Shown here in pieces: positions 1 through 8,481 of a stretch of DNA of 9,807 bases. The notes beneath the pieces were generated by a model. The model was given only the letters and a program-made list of their open reading frames with translations, did not search any database and had not been told where the DNA came from. Every line of letters begins with the position of its first letter. The first letter of the stretch is position 1. The DNA comes from Clostridiales bacterium (lineage in GTDB: Bacteria; Bacillota; Clostridia; Christensenellales; CAG-138): the NCBI GenBank assembly GCA_031270585.1, contig JAISXK010000072.1, positions 1 to 9,807 on the forward strand. The letters are read 5' to 3'. The translations under genes and the position numbers were made by a program.

Positions 1-1143
1 CTTATCATGAGTATGGAGCAACCCCCATTTACCGGGGATGTTTTGATCGATAGCGGAGTGGTAAACGCCCTTGGCGAACGTCTTGCCGTCCCCGGCGCGC
101 AGGTTATTGATTGCGCCGGCAAATACATATTGCCTGGCTTTGTGGATGCGCACTGCCACATCGGCATGTGGGAGGACGGCATGGGCGATGAAGGCGCCGA
201 CGGCAACGAGGCCTCCGACCCTATCACGCCCGATATGCGTGCGATTGACGGGGTGAACCCCTTTGACCGCTGCTTTGTGGAGGCGCGCCAGGCAGGCGTT
301 ACCACCGCTGTGACCGGCCCCGGTAGCGCTAACGTGATAGGCGGGCTTTTCGCTGCGCTGAAAACCGCCGGACAAAGCGTGGATGATATGATACTCAAAT
401 ACCCCGCCGCCATGAAGGCGGCCCTGGGTGAAAACCCCAAGCATGTGTATACCGCGCAAAAGGTCACGCCCTACACGCGCATGGCCATCGCCTACCTGTT
501 TCGCAAAACCATGACCGAAGCGCAGGAATACCAAAAAAAGCTGGAGCTCGGCAAAAAAGACATCGACAAACTGCCAGAACGCGACATCGCCATGGAGGCG
601 CTGCTACCCGTGCTCACCCGTGAATTGACGTTGAAGATACACGCGCACCGCGCGGACGACATTCTTACAGCCCTGCGTTTGGCAAAGGAGTTTTCGTTGA
701 AGATCACCATAGAGCATTGCACCGAGGGGCACCTGATCGCCCCGCTGTTGCGCGAGCAGACGCAGGCACTGGGTGCCGGTATCATCGTGGGGCCGTTGAT
801 GAGCGAGCGATCCAAGATAGAGTTGAAAAACCTGAGCTTCAAAGCGCCGACAAAGCTGCACGAGGCCGGCATACCCTTTGCGTTGATGACGGATCACCCC
901 GTTATCCCGCTGCAATACCTGCCGGTATGCGCGGCGCTTTGCGTGAGGGACGGTCTGCCAGAGGATATTGCGCTTCAGGCCATCACCATCAATGCCGCCA
1001 ACATCGCGGGCATAGGCGAGCGGGTGGGCAGCATCAAGCCGGGTAAAGACGCGGATATCGCCGTATTTGACGGGCACCCGCTGGATTTTCGCGCGCATTG
1101 CGTGCTTACCCTCATCAACGGGCAAATCGTACATCAATTGTAA
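1..1143 (+). CDS. Metal-dependent amidohydrolase, 5' partial
   Basis: Cytosolic amidohydrolase-superfamily enzyme (TIM-barrel metal hydrolase, imidazolonepropionase-like group); the substrate cannot be assigned. Numbering from the ATG at base 7, the metal-binding motif is D47-A-H49-C-H51 after the typical PGFVDAH strand. Further likely ligands are H212 and H214 (KIHAHRADD), H237 (IEHCTEGH) and D296 (MTDHP). The C-terminus has the usual small beta-domain ending, GSIKPGKDADIAVFDGHPLD. The frame is open to base 1, and the visible N-terminus (LIMSMEQPPFTGDVLIDSG) matches the second half of the family's first strand, which normally begins about 8-10 residues earlier. The true start is therefore probably upstream of the window and ATG 7 is probably internal. 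It stops with TAA 9 nt before alr, so the two are likely co-transcribed. The family call is firm; the function is not. Confidence 0.88.
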   Translation, partial: LIMSMEQPPFTGDVLIDSGVVNALGERLAVPGAQVIDCAGKYILPGFVDAHCHIGMWEDGMGDEGADGNEASDPITPDMRAIDGVNPFDRCFVEARQAGVTTAVTGPGSANVIGGLFAALKTAGQSVDDMILKYPAAMKAALGENPKHVYTAQKVTPYTRMAIAYLFRKTMTEAQEYQKKLELGKKDIDKLPERDIAMEALLPVLTRELTLKIHAHRADDILTALRLAKEFSLKITIEHCTEGHLIAPLLREQTQALGAGIIVGPLMSERSKIELKNLSFKAPTKLHEAGIPFALMTDHPVIPLQYLPVCAALCVRDGLPEDIALQAITINAANIAGIGERVGSIKPGKDADIAVFDGHPLDFRAHCVLTLINGQIVHQL

Positions 1144-1152
1144 GGGGTTTTT

Positions 1153-2286
1153 ATGCATCCGAATAAAGCAATGATTGACCTTGCGGCGTTACGCCATAAC
1201 ATCGGCGCATTGCGCCATCAACTACCGAATAACGTGATATTCATGGCCGTAATGAAGGCAAACGCTTACGGCCACGGCGTGGTACCCATCGCTAAAGAAG
1301 CGTTGCACGCCGGCGCGGGATATCTGGGCGTGGCCATGGTTTCAGAAGGCGTCGCGCTGCGCGAGAGCGGAGTAAGCGCGCCTATACTCGTTATGGGGGG
1401 CGCCATTGCCGCCTACGCGCCCGATATCGTAGCGTATGACCTTGAAGCTACGGTATATACGCGTGACGCTCTTATGGCACTGGAAACCGAAGCGGCCGCC
1501 GCCAAAAAGCATGTGGGCATACACATCGAATACGACACCGGCATGAACCGCATCGGCATAACTTCGCTTGCCGAACTGCAATCACTGCTGCGCGCGTTGC
1601 AGGGGTGCGGGCATGTGAATCTCTGCGGCCTTTCCACCCACTTTGCAGTAAGTGAGATTGAGGATAAAACCTTTACGCAATTGCAGGCAGATCGTTTTAT
1701 TGAGGCCGCAAGCCTTGTGCGCAGCATGGGCCTGCACCCGCTGCTGCATGCCGCCAACAGCGGCGCGCTGCTGGATATGCCGGATACCCTCAGCTTCGAT
1801 ATGGTGCGCGCGGGCATCGCCATGTATGGCTACCACCCCGGCCCCGGTTGCGGGCGTCGTGTTTTGCTGCGGCCCGTGCTGCGCCTGACATCGCTGGTCA
1901 ACACCGTTAAAACCATACGCCCCGGTGACACGGTAAGCTATGGCCGCACCTATACCGCGCCCAAAGATCGCCGCATAGCCACTATACCCATAGGCTATGG
2001 CGACGGGTACATGCGCTGCATGTCGCACAAGGCTAACGTGCTGCTGCATGGCAAGCGCGCGCCCGTTGTGGGCGTGATCTGCATGGATCAGCTGATGGTG
2101 GATGTAAGCGATATCATAAACGTGGCCGTTGGCGACGAGGCCGTACTGATCGGTAGTCAGGGGGGCGACGCCATCACTGCGGAAGATCTGGCGGAATGGG
2201 CCGGCACCATCCCCTATGAGGTGCTTTTAGCCATCAGTCCGCGGGTGCCCAGAATAAATATGAACGGTACATGTGCGCTGAATTAG
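1153..2286 (+). CDS. alr: Alanine racemase
   Basis: PLP-dependent enzyme interconverting L- and D-alanine, which provides D-Ala for peptidoglycan; cytosolic. The protein is 377 aa, the usual length. The PLP-binding lysine is K35 in AVMKANAYGHG, near the N-terminus as in fold-type III racemases. The catalytic tyrosine of the opposite face is Y263 (VSYGRTY), followed by the IGYGDGY motif with Y282 and by VICMDQLMVDVSD in the C-terminal beta domain. An N-terminal TIM-like barrel (about residues 1-240) precedes the C-terminal domain. The ATG follows AAGGGG at 1142-1147, which overlaps the stop of the amidohydrolase, with a 5-nt spacer. nnr follows 37 nt downstream. In many Firmicutes alr and nnr are neighbours, which supports the operon. 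No missing residue or frameshift is seen. Confidence 0.97.
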   Translation: MHPNKAMIDLAALRHNIGALRHQLPNNVIFMAVMKANAYGHGVVPIAKEALHAGAGYLGVAMVSEGVALRESGVSAPILVMGGAIAAYAPDIVAYDLEATVYTRDALMALETEAAAAKKHVGIHIEYDTGMNRIGITSLAELQSLLRALQGCGHVNLCGLSTHFAVSEIEDKTFTQLQADRFIEAASLVRSMGLHPLLHAANSGALLDMPDTLSFDMVRAGIAMYGYHPGPGCGRRVLLRPVLRLTSLVNTVKTIRPGDTVSYGRTYTAPKDRRIATIPIGYGDGYMRCMSHKANVLLHGKRAPVVGVICMDQLMVDVSDIINVAVGDEAVLIGSQGGDAITAEDLAEWAGTIPYEVLLAISPRVPRINMNGTCALN

Positions 2287-2313
2287 ATTTGTTAAACTTC
2301 GTTCCGGTTTTGT

Positions 2314-2317
2314 GAGG
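2314..2317 (+). promoter_or_regulatory. Ribosome binding site for nnr
   Basis: GAGG lies 6 nt upstream of ATG 2324. It overlaps the alternative GTG at 2312-2314 and so favours the ATG. Confidence 0.7.
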
Positions 2318-2323
2318 TATACC

Positions 2324-3871
2324 ATGCGTTACATACTTTCGCCCCGGCAAGCGCGGGAACTGGACGCCAGGATTATCAACGCATACCATACGCCGGGCAT
2401 TGTGCTGATGGAACATGCCGCAGCGGCTGTTGTGGCCGCCGTGCTGCCGCTATGCCACCAACAAGCCCGCGAGAATAAAAAAGGCCGCGTATGCGTGTTT
2501 TGCGGCGGCGGCAACAACGGTGGCGACGGGCTTGCCGTGTTGCGGCAGTTGGGCATGCGAGGCGTCGGCGCGTTTGCCATACTGTTTGAAGCCCCCGAAG
2601 ATTTACGAGGCGACGCAAAAACGCAGTATGATATGGCCATAGCGCATGGGCTTGATATAATCGTCTGTACCACGGAAGAAACTGTGCGGGCGGTGGATTT
2701 GAGCCAAGCTTTCGTATATGTGGATGCGCTTTTCGGCACGGGCCTATCGCGCCCCATACAGGGGCGCTATGCAACCGCCATAGGGCGCATGAACGAGGCT
2801 GGCGCGCCCATTGTGGCGGTGGATATCCCCTCCGGCATAGACGGTCAAAACGGCCACGCGCTGGGCTTGGCCGTAAAGGCCGACGTTACCGTTACATTCC
2901 AGCACAAAAAGCTTGGGCACCTGCTCCTTCCCGGCCGCGCGCATTGCGGCGCGCTCACCGTGGCCCCGCTATGCCCCCCGGTTGATACACCCTTTGCCGC
3001 CCACGAATTGCAGCGGGAGGATACGCAACGCCTTTTGCCGCCGCGCGCCATCGATGCGCATAAGGGCACAAACGGCCGCGCGTTGCTATGCGCCGGCAGC
3101 ACGCACTATACAGGCGCCGCGCTGCTTTGCGGCGACGCCGCGCTGTGTGCCGGCGCCGGGCTTCTGCACGTGGCGCTCCCCCGTGCCGTCAGCGGCGTGT
3201 ACGCGGCATGCCCCCAGGCCATCTGCCATCCCGTGGGCAATGGATCGGAGTGGGATATGCAGGCCGCGCGCGACGCCATACCGCTGTTTGAAAAGATGGA
3301 TGCCTTCGCTATCGGCCCCGGCATGGGCGCATACACCGAAGCGTCGGGCATCCCCATGCTGCTTACCCATGCGCTGCAAACAAAAAAACCGTTGGTGATA
3401 GATGCCGACGGTTTGAATGTGCTTGCAAAAACAGAGCAATTAAAAGTTCTTTTGCATCATAACACAATACTGACCCCGCACTTTGGTGAAATGGCGCGAT
3501 TGCTTGGCTGCGCCATCGATGCCGTAGCAGACGACCCCGTCTCCGCCGCCAAACAGGCCGCAAACCAATTCGGCTGCGTCGTGCTGTTGAAGGGCGCAAC
3601 CACCGTGATCGCACAAGGCGGGCAAACCTGCTTAAACGTTACCGGCAACCCCGGTCTTGCCAAGGGCGGCAGCGGGGATGTGCTCACGGGCATCATACTG
3701 GCGCTGCTGGCCCAAAAACTGCTCGTCTATGACGCCGCCCGCGTGGGCGCTTACCTGTTGGGCACAGCTGCGGATGAGGCGCTGTCACTGCTGCAAACGC
3801 GCGCGCTCAACGCCGTAAGCGTGATGGACGCCCTGCATTTGGTAATGAGGGAAGAAGAATCAATCGAATAA
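2324..3871 (+). CDS. nnr: Bifunctional NAD(P)H-hydrate epimerase / ADP-dependent dehydratase
   Basis: Repairs hydrated nicotinamide cofactors. The N-terminal YjeF_N domain epimerises R- to S-NAD(P)HX, and the C-terminal ribokinase-like domain dehydrates S-NAD(P)HX using ADP. It is 515 aa, normal for the fused form. Epimerase motifs are GGGNNGGDG (61-69), DALFGTGL from D134, and VDIPSGIDG (166-174). The dehydratase domain starts near residue 240 with HKGTNGRALL (H246), then GPGMG (331-335), VIDADGLN, LTPHFGEMARL, and GNPGLAKGGSGD from G441 with the likely catalytic D452. ATG 2324 is chosen because GAGG (2314-2317) lies 6 nt before it; a GTG at 2312 would add four residues and overlaps the SD. 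It ends tail-to-tail with ftsY, overlapping by 12 nt. It is likely expressed from the amidohydrolase-alr operon promoter outside the window. Confidence 0.95.
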   Translation: MRYILSPRQARELDARIINAYHTPGIVLMEHAAAAVVAAVLPLCHQQARENKKGRVCVFCGGGNNGGDGLAVLRQLGMRGVGAFAILFEAPEDLRGDAKTQYDMAIAHGLDIIVCTTEETVRAVDLSQAFVYVDALFGTGLSRPIQGRYATAIGRMNEAGAPIVAVDIPSGIDGQNGHALGLAVKADVTVTFQHKKLGHLLLPGRAHCGALTVAPLCPPVDTPFAAHELQREDTQRLLPPRAIDAHKGTNGRALLCAGSTHYTGAALLCGDAALCAGAGLLHVALPRAVSGVYAACPQAICHPVGNGSEWDMQAARDAIPLFEKMDAFAIGPGMGAYTEASGIPMLLTHALQTKKPLVIDADGLNVLAKTEQLKVLLHHNTILTPHFGEMARLLGCAIDAVADDPVSAAKQAANQFGCVVLLKGATTVIAQGGQTCLNVTGNPGLAKGGSGDVLTGIILALLAQKLLVYDAARVGAYLLGTAADEALSLLQTRALNAVSVMDALHLVMREEESIE

Positions 3872-4771
3872 AGCTCTGGCATACCTGTCAGCATCGAAGG
3901 GTTGCAAATCGCCTATCCCTTCGCCTATCCCTATAAAGCGCACCGGCAAATGCAACTCGCGCCGTATGGCGACCGCCATGCCGCCTTTTGCCGTGCCGTC
4001 AAGCTTTGTCAACACCACATCCGTCACGCCGCTGCTCCGTTCAAACGCCTTCACCTGCATAATGGCATTCTGTCCGGTCGTGGCATCCAGCACCAAAAGC
4101 ACCCGGCAGGGGATACCCGCAAGCTCGCGCGCAATCACACGGCGCATCTTTTCAAGTTCGTTCATGAGATTTTTTTTGTTATGCAGCCTGCCCGCCGTAT
4201 CGCAAATGAGTATATCGCAGCCTCTGGCTTTGCAGGATGCTATGGCATCAAACACCACCGCAGCGGGGTCGGCCCCCTCGCCATGCTTCACCATGGGCAC
4301 GCCCGCCCGTTCGGCCCATACGCCCAGTTGCTCGCTCGCCGCCGCGCGAAACGTATCGGCGGCCGCCAGCATAATAGATCTGCCCTGCGCCATGTAATAG
4401 TGCGCCAGCTTGCCTATGGTTGTGGTTTTGCCCGTGCCGTTTACGCCCACGACCAGCAGCACCGCCTTCTTTTCGCCATCCGGCAAGAACGGCGCGTCCG
4501 GCCGCATCTGCGCGGCTATGATTTCAATCAGCGCGTTTTTTGCTTCATCCGCCGTGCGCAGGCGGTCTTTCTTCACCTTTTCACGCAGCTTACTGAGCAG
4601 TTCACCGGTCAATACCGCGCCTGCATCCGCCATGATCAGCGCTTCCTCCAGCGCCTCGTACAAATCCTCATTGATGCCTGTATACGCGTGAAACACACCG
4701 CCCAGCATGCCACTGCGGGTCTTACCAAGGCCGATCCTTAATGCTTTTAACAAACCTTTTTCCTGTTCCAT
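3860..4771 (-). CDS. ftsY: Signal recognition particle receptor FtsY
   Basis: SRP receptor GTPase that docks ribosome-SRP complexes at the membrane for co-translational insertion. With start ATG 4771 it is 303 aa, a short Gram-positive type lacking the long acidic A domain. The N domain is about residues 1-90 (INEDLYEALEEALIMADAG). The G domain has the P-loop GVNGTGKTT (109-117, K115), the DTAGR box (191-195), TKLDGTAKGG (255-264) and the C-terminal GIGEGIGDLQPFD. The reading frame extends to ATG 4849, but that codon has a purine-rich sequence only 1 nt away. ATG 4771 has GAGGAAG at 6 nt spacing and gives a family-like N-terminus (MEQEKGLLKALRIGLGKT). The 26 codons between are very AT-rich, unlike the neighbours. 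It lies downstream of smc in the rnc-smc-ftsY order and converges on nnr. Confidence 0.95.
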   Translation of the reverse strand: MEQEKGLLKALRIGLGKTRSGMLGGVFHAYTGINEDLYEALEEALIMADAGAVLTGELLSKLREKVKKDRLRTADEAKNALIEIIAAQMRPDAPFLPDGEKKAVLLVVGVNGTGKTTTIGKLAHYYMAQGRSIMLAAADTFRAAASEQLGVWAERAGVPMVKHGEGADPAAVVFDAIASCKARGCDILICDTAGRLHNKKNLMNELEKMRRVIARELAGIPCRVLLVLDATTGQNAIMQVKAFERSSGVTDVVLTKLDGTAKGGMAVAIRRELHLPVRFIGIGEGIGDLQPFDADRYARALFD

Positions 4772-4857
4772 TGGATTCTTCCTCGTTTTATTATCCCAGG
4801 CAAGTTTTTTTCTTAAATCTTTAAATTTTAAATTGTTACCCTGCTTCATACCTTCTT
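4772..4857 (-). other. AT-rich smc-ftsY spacer
   Basis: These 86 nt lie between the smc stop and the preferred ftsY ATG. They are far richer in A and T than the flanking genes. They contain TGGGATAAT (4798-4790 on the - strand), which resembles an extended -10, but no good -35. The frame of ftsY stays open through the spacer, which is why a longer FtsY can be drawn. Confidence 0.55.
4778..4784 (-). promoter_or_regulatory. Ribosome binding site for ftsY
   Basis: GAGGAAG lies 6 nt upstream of ATG 4771 and decides for the shorter FtsY over the reading from ATG 4849. Confidence 0.75.
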
Positions 4858-7800
4858 CTAAGAGGCGTTTGTTTCCACATCCTGCAGGCGCGCAGATACA
4901 ATTTTAGATACGCCCTTCTCCTCCATCGCCACGCCGTAAAGGGTATTGCAAACCTCCATACTGCCCTTGCGGTGCGTGATAAGTATGAACTGCGTATCCT
5001 CGGCATACGCGCGCAAATAGTTGGCAAACCGCGTCACATTTACTTCATCGAGAGAGCTTTCGATCTCATCCAGTATGCAAAATACCGTGGGTTTTAATTT
5101 TAATATCGCAAACAGCAGCGCAATAGCCGTAAGCGCACGCTCGCCGCCCGAAAGCAATGATAGCAGCTGTAGCTTTTTGCCCGGCGGTTGCGCGATGATA
5201 TCGATATCGCAGTTGAGCGCGTCACCGACGTCTGCCAAGCGCAATTCAGCCCGCCCGCCGCCAAACAACTGCTCGAACACGATGGAGAAATTTTGCTGAA
5301 TACGTCTGAACTGCTCGCTGAACTGTGCTTCCATGGTGGCGGTAAGCTCACCAATCAACGTTTGCAGATCCCGCTCCGCTTTATTCAAATCATCACACTG
5401 CAACTGCAACTGCTCGTACCGCTCGTTGAGCGCCTGATAATCATCCACCGCGTTTACGTTGATGTTGCCAAGCTCACGTATGGCCGCACGCAGTTCATCG
5501 ATGCGCACATGCGCCGCCGTAACGCCAAACTGCTCCGCCCGCAAAGGCAGCGCCGTTTCGTATGTCAGTTCATACTCTTCCAGTATGCGCTCCTGCATAT
5601 TCTGAAACTCCAGCTCGGCCCTGTTGTACAACAAATCCTGCCGGTGCATTTTATCGTTAAGCTCGCGCATACCCACGATGAGCGCCTCACGCTCCCCGCG
5701 TATGTCGCCCAGCGTTTGCGCAAGCTTCTGACGTTCCTCCTCCATAGCCGTGTGCTGCTCTTTATGCCGGTCGATGAGGCTTTGCTTTCCGTTGACATCT
5801 TCGCGCAGGCTGGTTATCTCATCCGACAGGCTTTCTTTCTGTTGGTGGTTGATTTTGCATTGCTCCATATCGTTATAAATACTCTGCTCCAGTTGCTCCA
5901 ACTCACGCGTCAGGCGCTTTTTCTCGTTTTCAATGGCGTCCTCTTCCTTTAGCAGGGCCATGCGCCGCACCTTGCGCTCGGTCAGCGCGGCGTTGGCTTT
6001 ATCATGCGCGGCGCGCATGGCGTTTAACTGCGCCTGCGAGGATAATACATCATCCTTCGTGGTGGCGCTGCCCGCTTCAATGCCGCTTTGCACAGATACT
6101 ATCTCCTGCCGATCCGTTGCGATATCGTCAAGGTTATCGCTGATTTGCCCTTGCTCGGTTTGCGCGCGTTGCCGCTTTTGCTCGTTTATCTGTATATCGC
6201 GCAATATCAGCTCCAGCTTTTCCTTATTGCGTACGTTGTCGATATTAAAGGCGTGTATGCGCGCCTGCGCCTGCGCCACCAACTCACCGCACGCGGTTTC
6301 ATTTTGCTGCGCGGCCCATTTTTTTTGCGCGAACTGCTGCATAAGCAGCTCGTGTTCTTTGGTGCTTTGCAGCAACTGCTTTGTTTCGCGCTCGCGCCCC
6401 AAAAGACTGAACTCACGCTTTTGCACGCTGCCGCCTGTCATAGAACCTCCCGGATGTATGATATCCCCCTGCAATGTCGCGATGCGAAAAGCTGCGTTGG
6501 CACGCTTGTTGAGCGCGATGCCGGCCTCCAGCGTTTCGCAGATGACCGTGCGGCCAAGCAGGTTTTCCACCACGGCGCGGTATTCCTCTTTAAAGCCCAC
6601 CATCTCTGCCGCCACACCGATGCACCCGTGCTCATTTAAGCAGGCGCGCTCCTGCCCGGACAGCAATCTGGGCCGCATTGCCGATACGGGCAACAGCGTC
6701 GCGCGGCCATACTGATGACGGCGCAAATGCTCAATAACGCGCTTGGCATGTTGGGGTGTGGGCGTTACGATATTTTGCAGCGCGCTACCTAAAGACATTT
6801 CCAGCGCGGTTTCAAATTTTTCCGGCACCTGTATCAGTTCCGCCACCACGCCCAGCACGCACTGCCTGAGTTCCATGTTGCGGGCGCTGTCACGCATAAC
6901 GTTTCTAACGCTGGCGTAATATCCTTCGTGGGCGCGCGCCATCTCCTCCAGCACGGAAACGCGCGAACGCATATTCTCCACCTTTTGCTCAAGCTCACGG
7001 TGCTTATGTTCGGCCTCCCTGCGTTCTTCCGCCGCCTGCCGCATGCGCTGCTGCGCGTCTTCGCACCGGGCAAGCAGCGCGTTTCGCTTTTGCTCTTCGG
7101 CGTCGTATTCCTTTTGCGCGGCGGCAAGTTCTTCATTCAATCCTTCACGCTCGGCCGTGATGGCCGCAAACTCGCTATCCAGCGTTTCAAGCCGCTGGTT
7201 CAACGCCGCCGTCATGGCCTCCATACGCGAAAGCTGGCTCTTCGCGTCGGAAAGCCGGTTGAGCTGCTCAATGATGCTGTTTTTTTGCTGCTCTATCAAT
7301 TGCTCCTGCCGCTCGATCTGCTGTTGGCGTTCCTGCAGCTTCGCCTCTTCTTTTAATACGTCCTCTTCCATGGCTTTGAGCATTTCGCGGCTGTCTGCGC
7401 CGCTTAACGTATCCAGTTGGGCGCGTATCTCATCGCGCCTGATCTTGTTGGTTAGCAACGCCTGCTGCAGCCGTTCGTATTCTTTTCCCAGATGCTCCTT
7501 GCGCTCCACCAGCACGCTGACCTCGCCCGCATGCGCCTCCATGGCGGACATTTCCTCCAGCAGCAGATTTTGCAATGCTGCTGCGGCCTTCTCTATCTCG
7601 CGCACCTGCCCCTCCTGCGCGGCGCAATCCGCCGCCAGCGCGCGCTCAGTCTCCTCCTGCGCGCCGCCCTCGCTTTTTAATTGCGCGATAGCGGCCTCGG
7701 TGTTCTTCATGCGCTCTTTTGTGCGCTCGTACTGGAATAAAAATACGTTGATATCCAGATGCCTAAGCTCATCGCGCAGCTGCAAATATATGCGCGCCGT

Positions 7801-8430
7801 TTTGGATTGCTCACGCAAGGGCTCGCGCCGCAACTCCAGTTCATCCAAAATATCCATCAACCGTTCCAGGTTTTTTCTGGTATGGTCGAGCCTTCTTACG
7901 GCCTCCTCTTTGCGCACGCGGTATTTCATCACGCCCGCAGCCTCCTCAAGCGCCGCGCGGCGCTCGTTGGAGCGGTTGGAGAGTATCTCCTCCACCCTGC
8001 CCTGACCGATGATGGAATATCCCTCTTTCCCTATGCCCGTATCGCGGAATATCTCCTGAATATCCTTCAGGCGGCAGTTGTTGCGGTTAAGCTCGTATTC
8101 ACTCTCGCCCGAGCGGTAAACGCGGCGGCCCACCGTTACTTCGTTAAAATCGACGGGCAGCGTACCGTCAATATTGTCAAACGTCAACAAAACCTCGCAA
8201 TATGCCTGCGCCTTGCGCTCTTGCGTACCGCCGAAAATAACGTCTTCCATCTTGGCGCCGCGCAACGCCTTGGCGCTTTGTTCGCCCAGCACCCAGCGCA
8301 CGGCATCGGCGATGTTACTTTTGCCACTGCCGTTTGGGCCTATGACGGCGGTAATGCCGCTGTCAAAAACCATCTGTGTTTTTTTCGCAAAGGATTTAAA
8401 CCCATGCAATTCCAGTTTTGTTAAACGCAA
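4858..8430 (-). CDS. smc: Chromosome segregation ATPase SMC
   Basis: Core ATPase of the bacterial condensin complex (with ScpA and ScpB), which organises and segregates the nucleoid. It is 1190 aa, the usual length. The N-terminal head opens with the canonical RLTKLELHGFKSF and has Walker A GPNGSGKSN (31-39, K37). Long heptad-rich coiled coils span about 170-510 and 680-1020. The hinge is about 520-668, ending in the glycine-rich HPGGSMTGGS. The C-terminal head has the signature LLSGGERALTA (S1094-E1097) and Walker B CILDEIE (D1121, E1122). The D-loop reads SSLDE rather than the more common AALDE. The start is TTG 8430 with AGGGG 8 nt upstream; no ATG or GTG lies in frame before the upstream stop, and the protein begins exactly where the family does. 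It lies 51 nt downstream of rnc, with ftsY following. Confidence 0.98.
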   Translation of the reverse strand: MRLTKLELHGFKSFAKKTQMVFDSGITAVIGPNGSGKSNIADAVRWVLGEQSAKALRGAKMEDVIFGGTQERKAQAYCEVLLTFDNIDGTLPVDFNEVTVGRRVYRSGESEYELNRNNCRLKDIQEIFRDTGIGKEGYSIIGQGRVEEILSNRSNERRAALEEAAGVMKYRVRKEEAVRRLDHTRKNLERLMDILDELELRREPLREQSKTARIYLQLRDELRHLDINVFLFQYERTKERMKNTEAAIAQLKSEGGAQEETERALAADCAAQEGQVREIEKAAAALQNLLLEEMSAMEAHAGEVSVLVERKEHLGKEYERLQQALLTNKIRRDEIRAQLDTLSGADSREMLKAMEEDVLKEEAKLQERQQQIERQEQLIEQQKNSIIEQLNRLSDAKSQLSRMEAMTAALNQRLETLDSEFAAITAEREGLNEELAAAQKEYDAEEQKRNALLARCEDAQQRMRQAAEERREAEHKHRELEQKVENMRSRVSVLEEMARAHEGYYASVRNVMRDSARNMELRQCVLGVVAELIQVPEKFETALEMSLGSALQNIVTPTPQHAKRVIEHLRRHQYGRATLLPVSAMRPRLLSGQERACLNEHGCIGVAAEMVGFKEEYRAVVENLLGRTVICETLEAGIALNKRANAAFRIATLQGDIIHPGGSMTGGSVQKREFSLLGRERETKQLLQSTKEHELLMQQFAQKKWAAQQNETACGELVAQAQARIHAFNIDNVRNKEKLELILRDIQINEQKRQRAQTEQGQISDNLDDIATDRQEIVSVQSGIEAGSATTKDDVLSSQAQLNAMRAAHDKANAALTERKVRRMALLKEEDAIENEKKRLTRELEQLEQSIYNDMEQCKINHQQKESLSDEITSLREDVNGKQSLIDRHKEQHTAMEEERQKLAQTLGDIRGEREALIVGMRELNDKMHRQDLLYNRAELEFQNMQERILEEYELTYETALPLRAEQFGVTAAHVRIDELRAAIRELGNINVNAVDDYQALNERYEQLQLQCDDLNKAERDLQTLIGELTATMEAQFSEQFRRIQQNFSIVFEQLFGGGRAELRLADVGDALNCDIDIIAQPPGKKLQLLSLLSGGERALTAIALLFAILKLKPTVFCILDEIESSLDEVNVTRFANYLRAYAEDTQFILITHRKGSMEVCNTLYGVAMEEKGVSKIVSARLQDVETNAS

Positions 8431-8438
8431 ATTGATTA

Positions 8439-8443
8439 CCCCT
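8439..8443 (-). promoter_or_regulatory. Ribosome binding site for smc (TTG start)
   Basis: AGGGG lies 8 nt upstream of the TTG at 8430-8428. It supports TTG as the smc start, in line with the canonical SMC N-terminus. Confidence 0.75.
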
Positions 8444-8481
8444 GATTTCGTGCCGCAAGTACAAAACGTTTAAAACCCGCG

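Noticed and set aside
492..1158. Long antisense frames opposite the amidohydrolase, and similar ones opposite nnr, ftsY and smc
   Set aside because: They lie fully opposite strongly conserved genes, lack convincing SDs and encode low-complexity Arg/Ser/Cys-rich peptides typical of shadow frames in GC-rich DNA.
3902..4741. 279-codon rightward frame opposite ftsY
   Set aside because: Mirrors ftsY codon bias, no family resemblance and no SD-supported start; a shadow frame.
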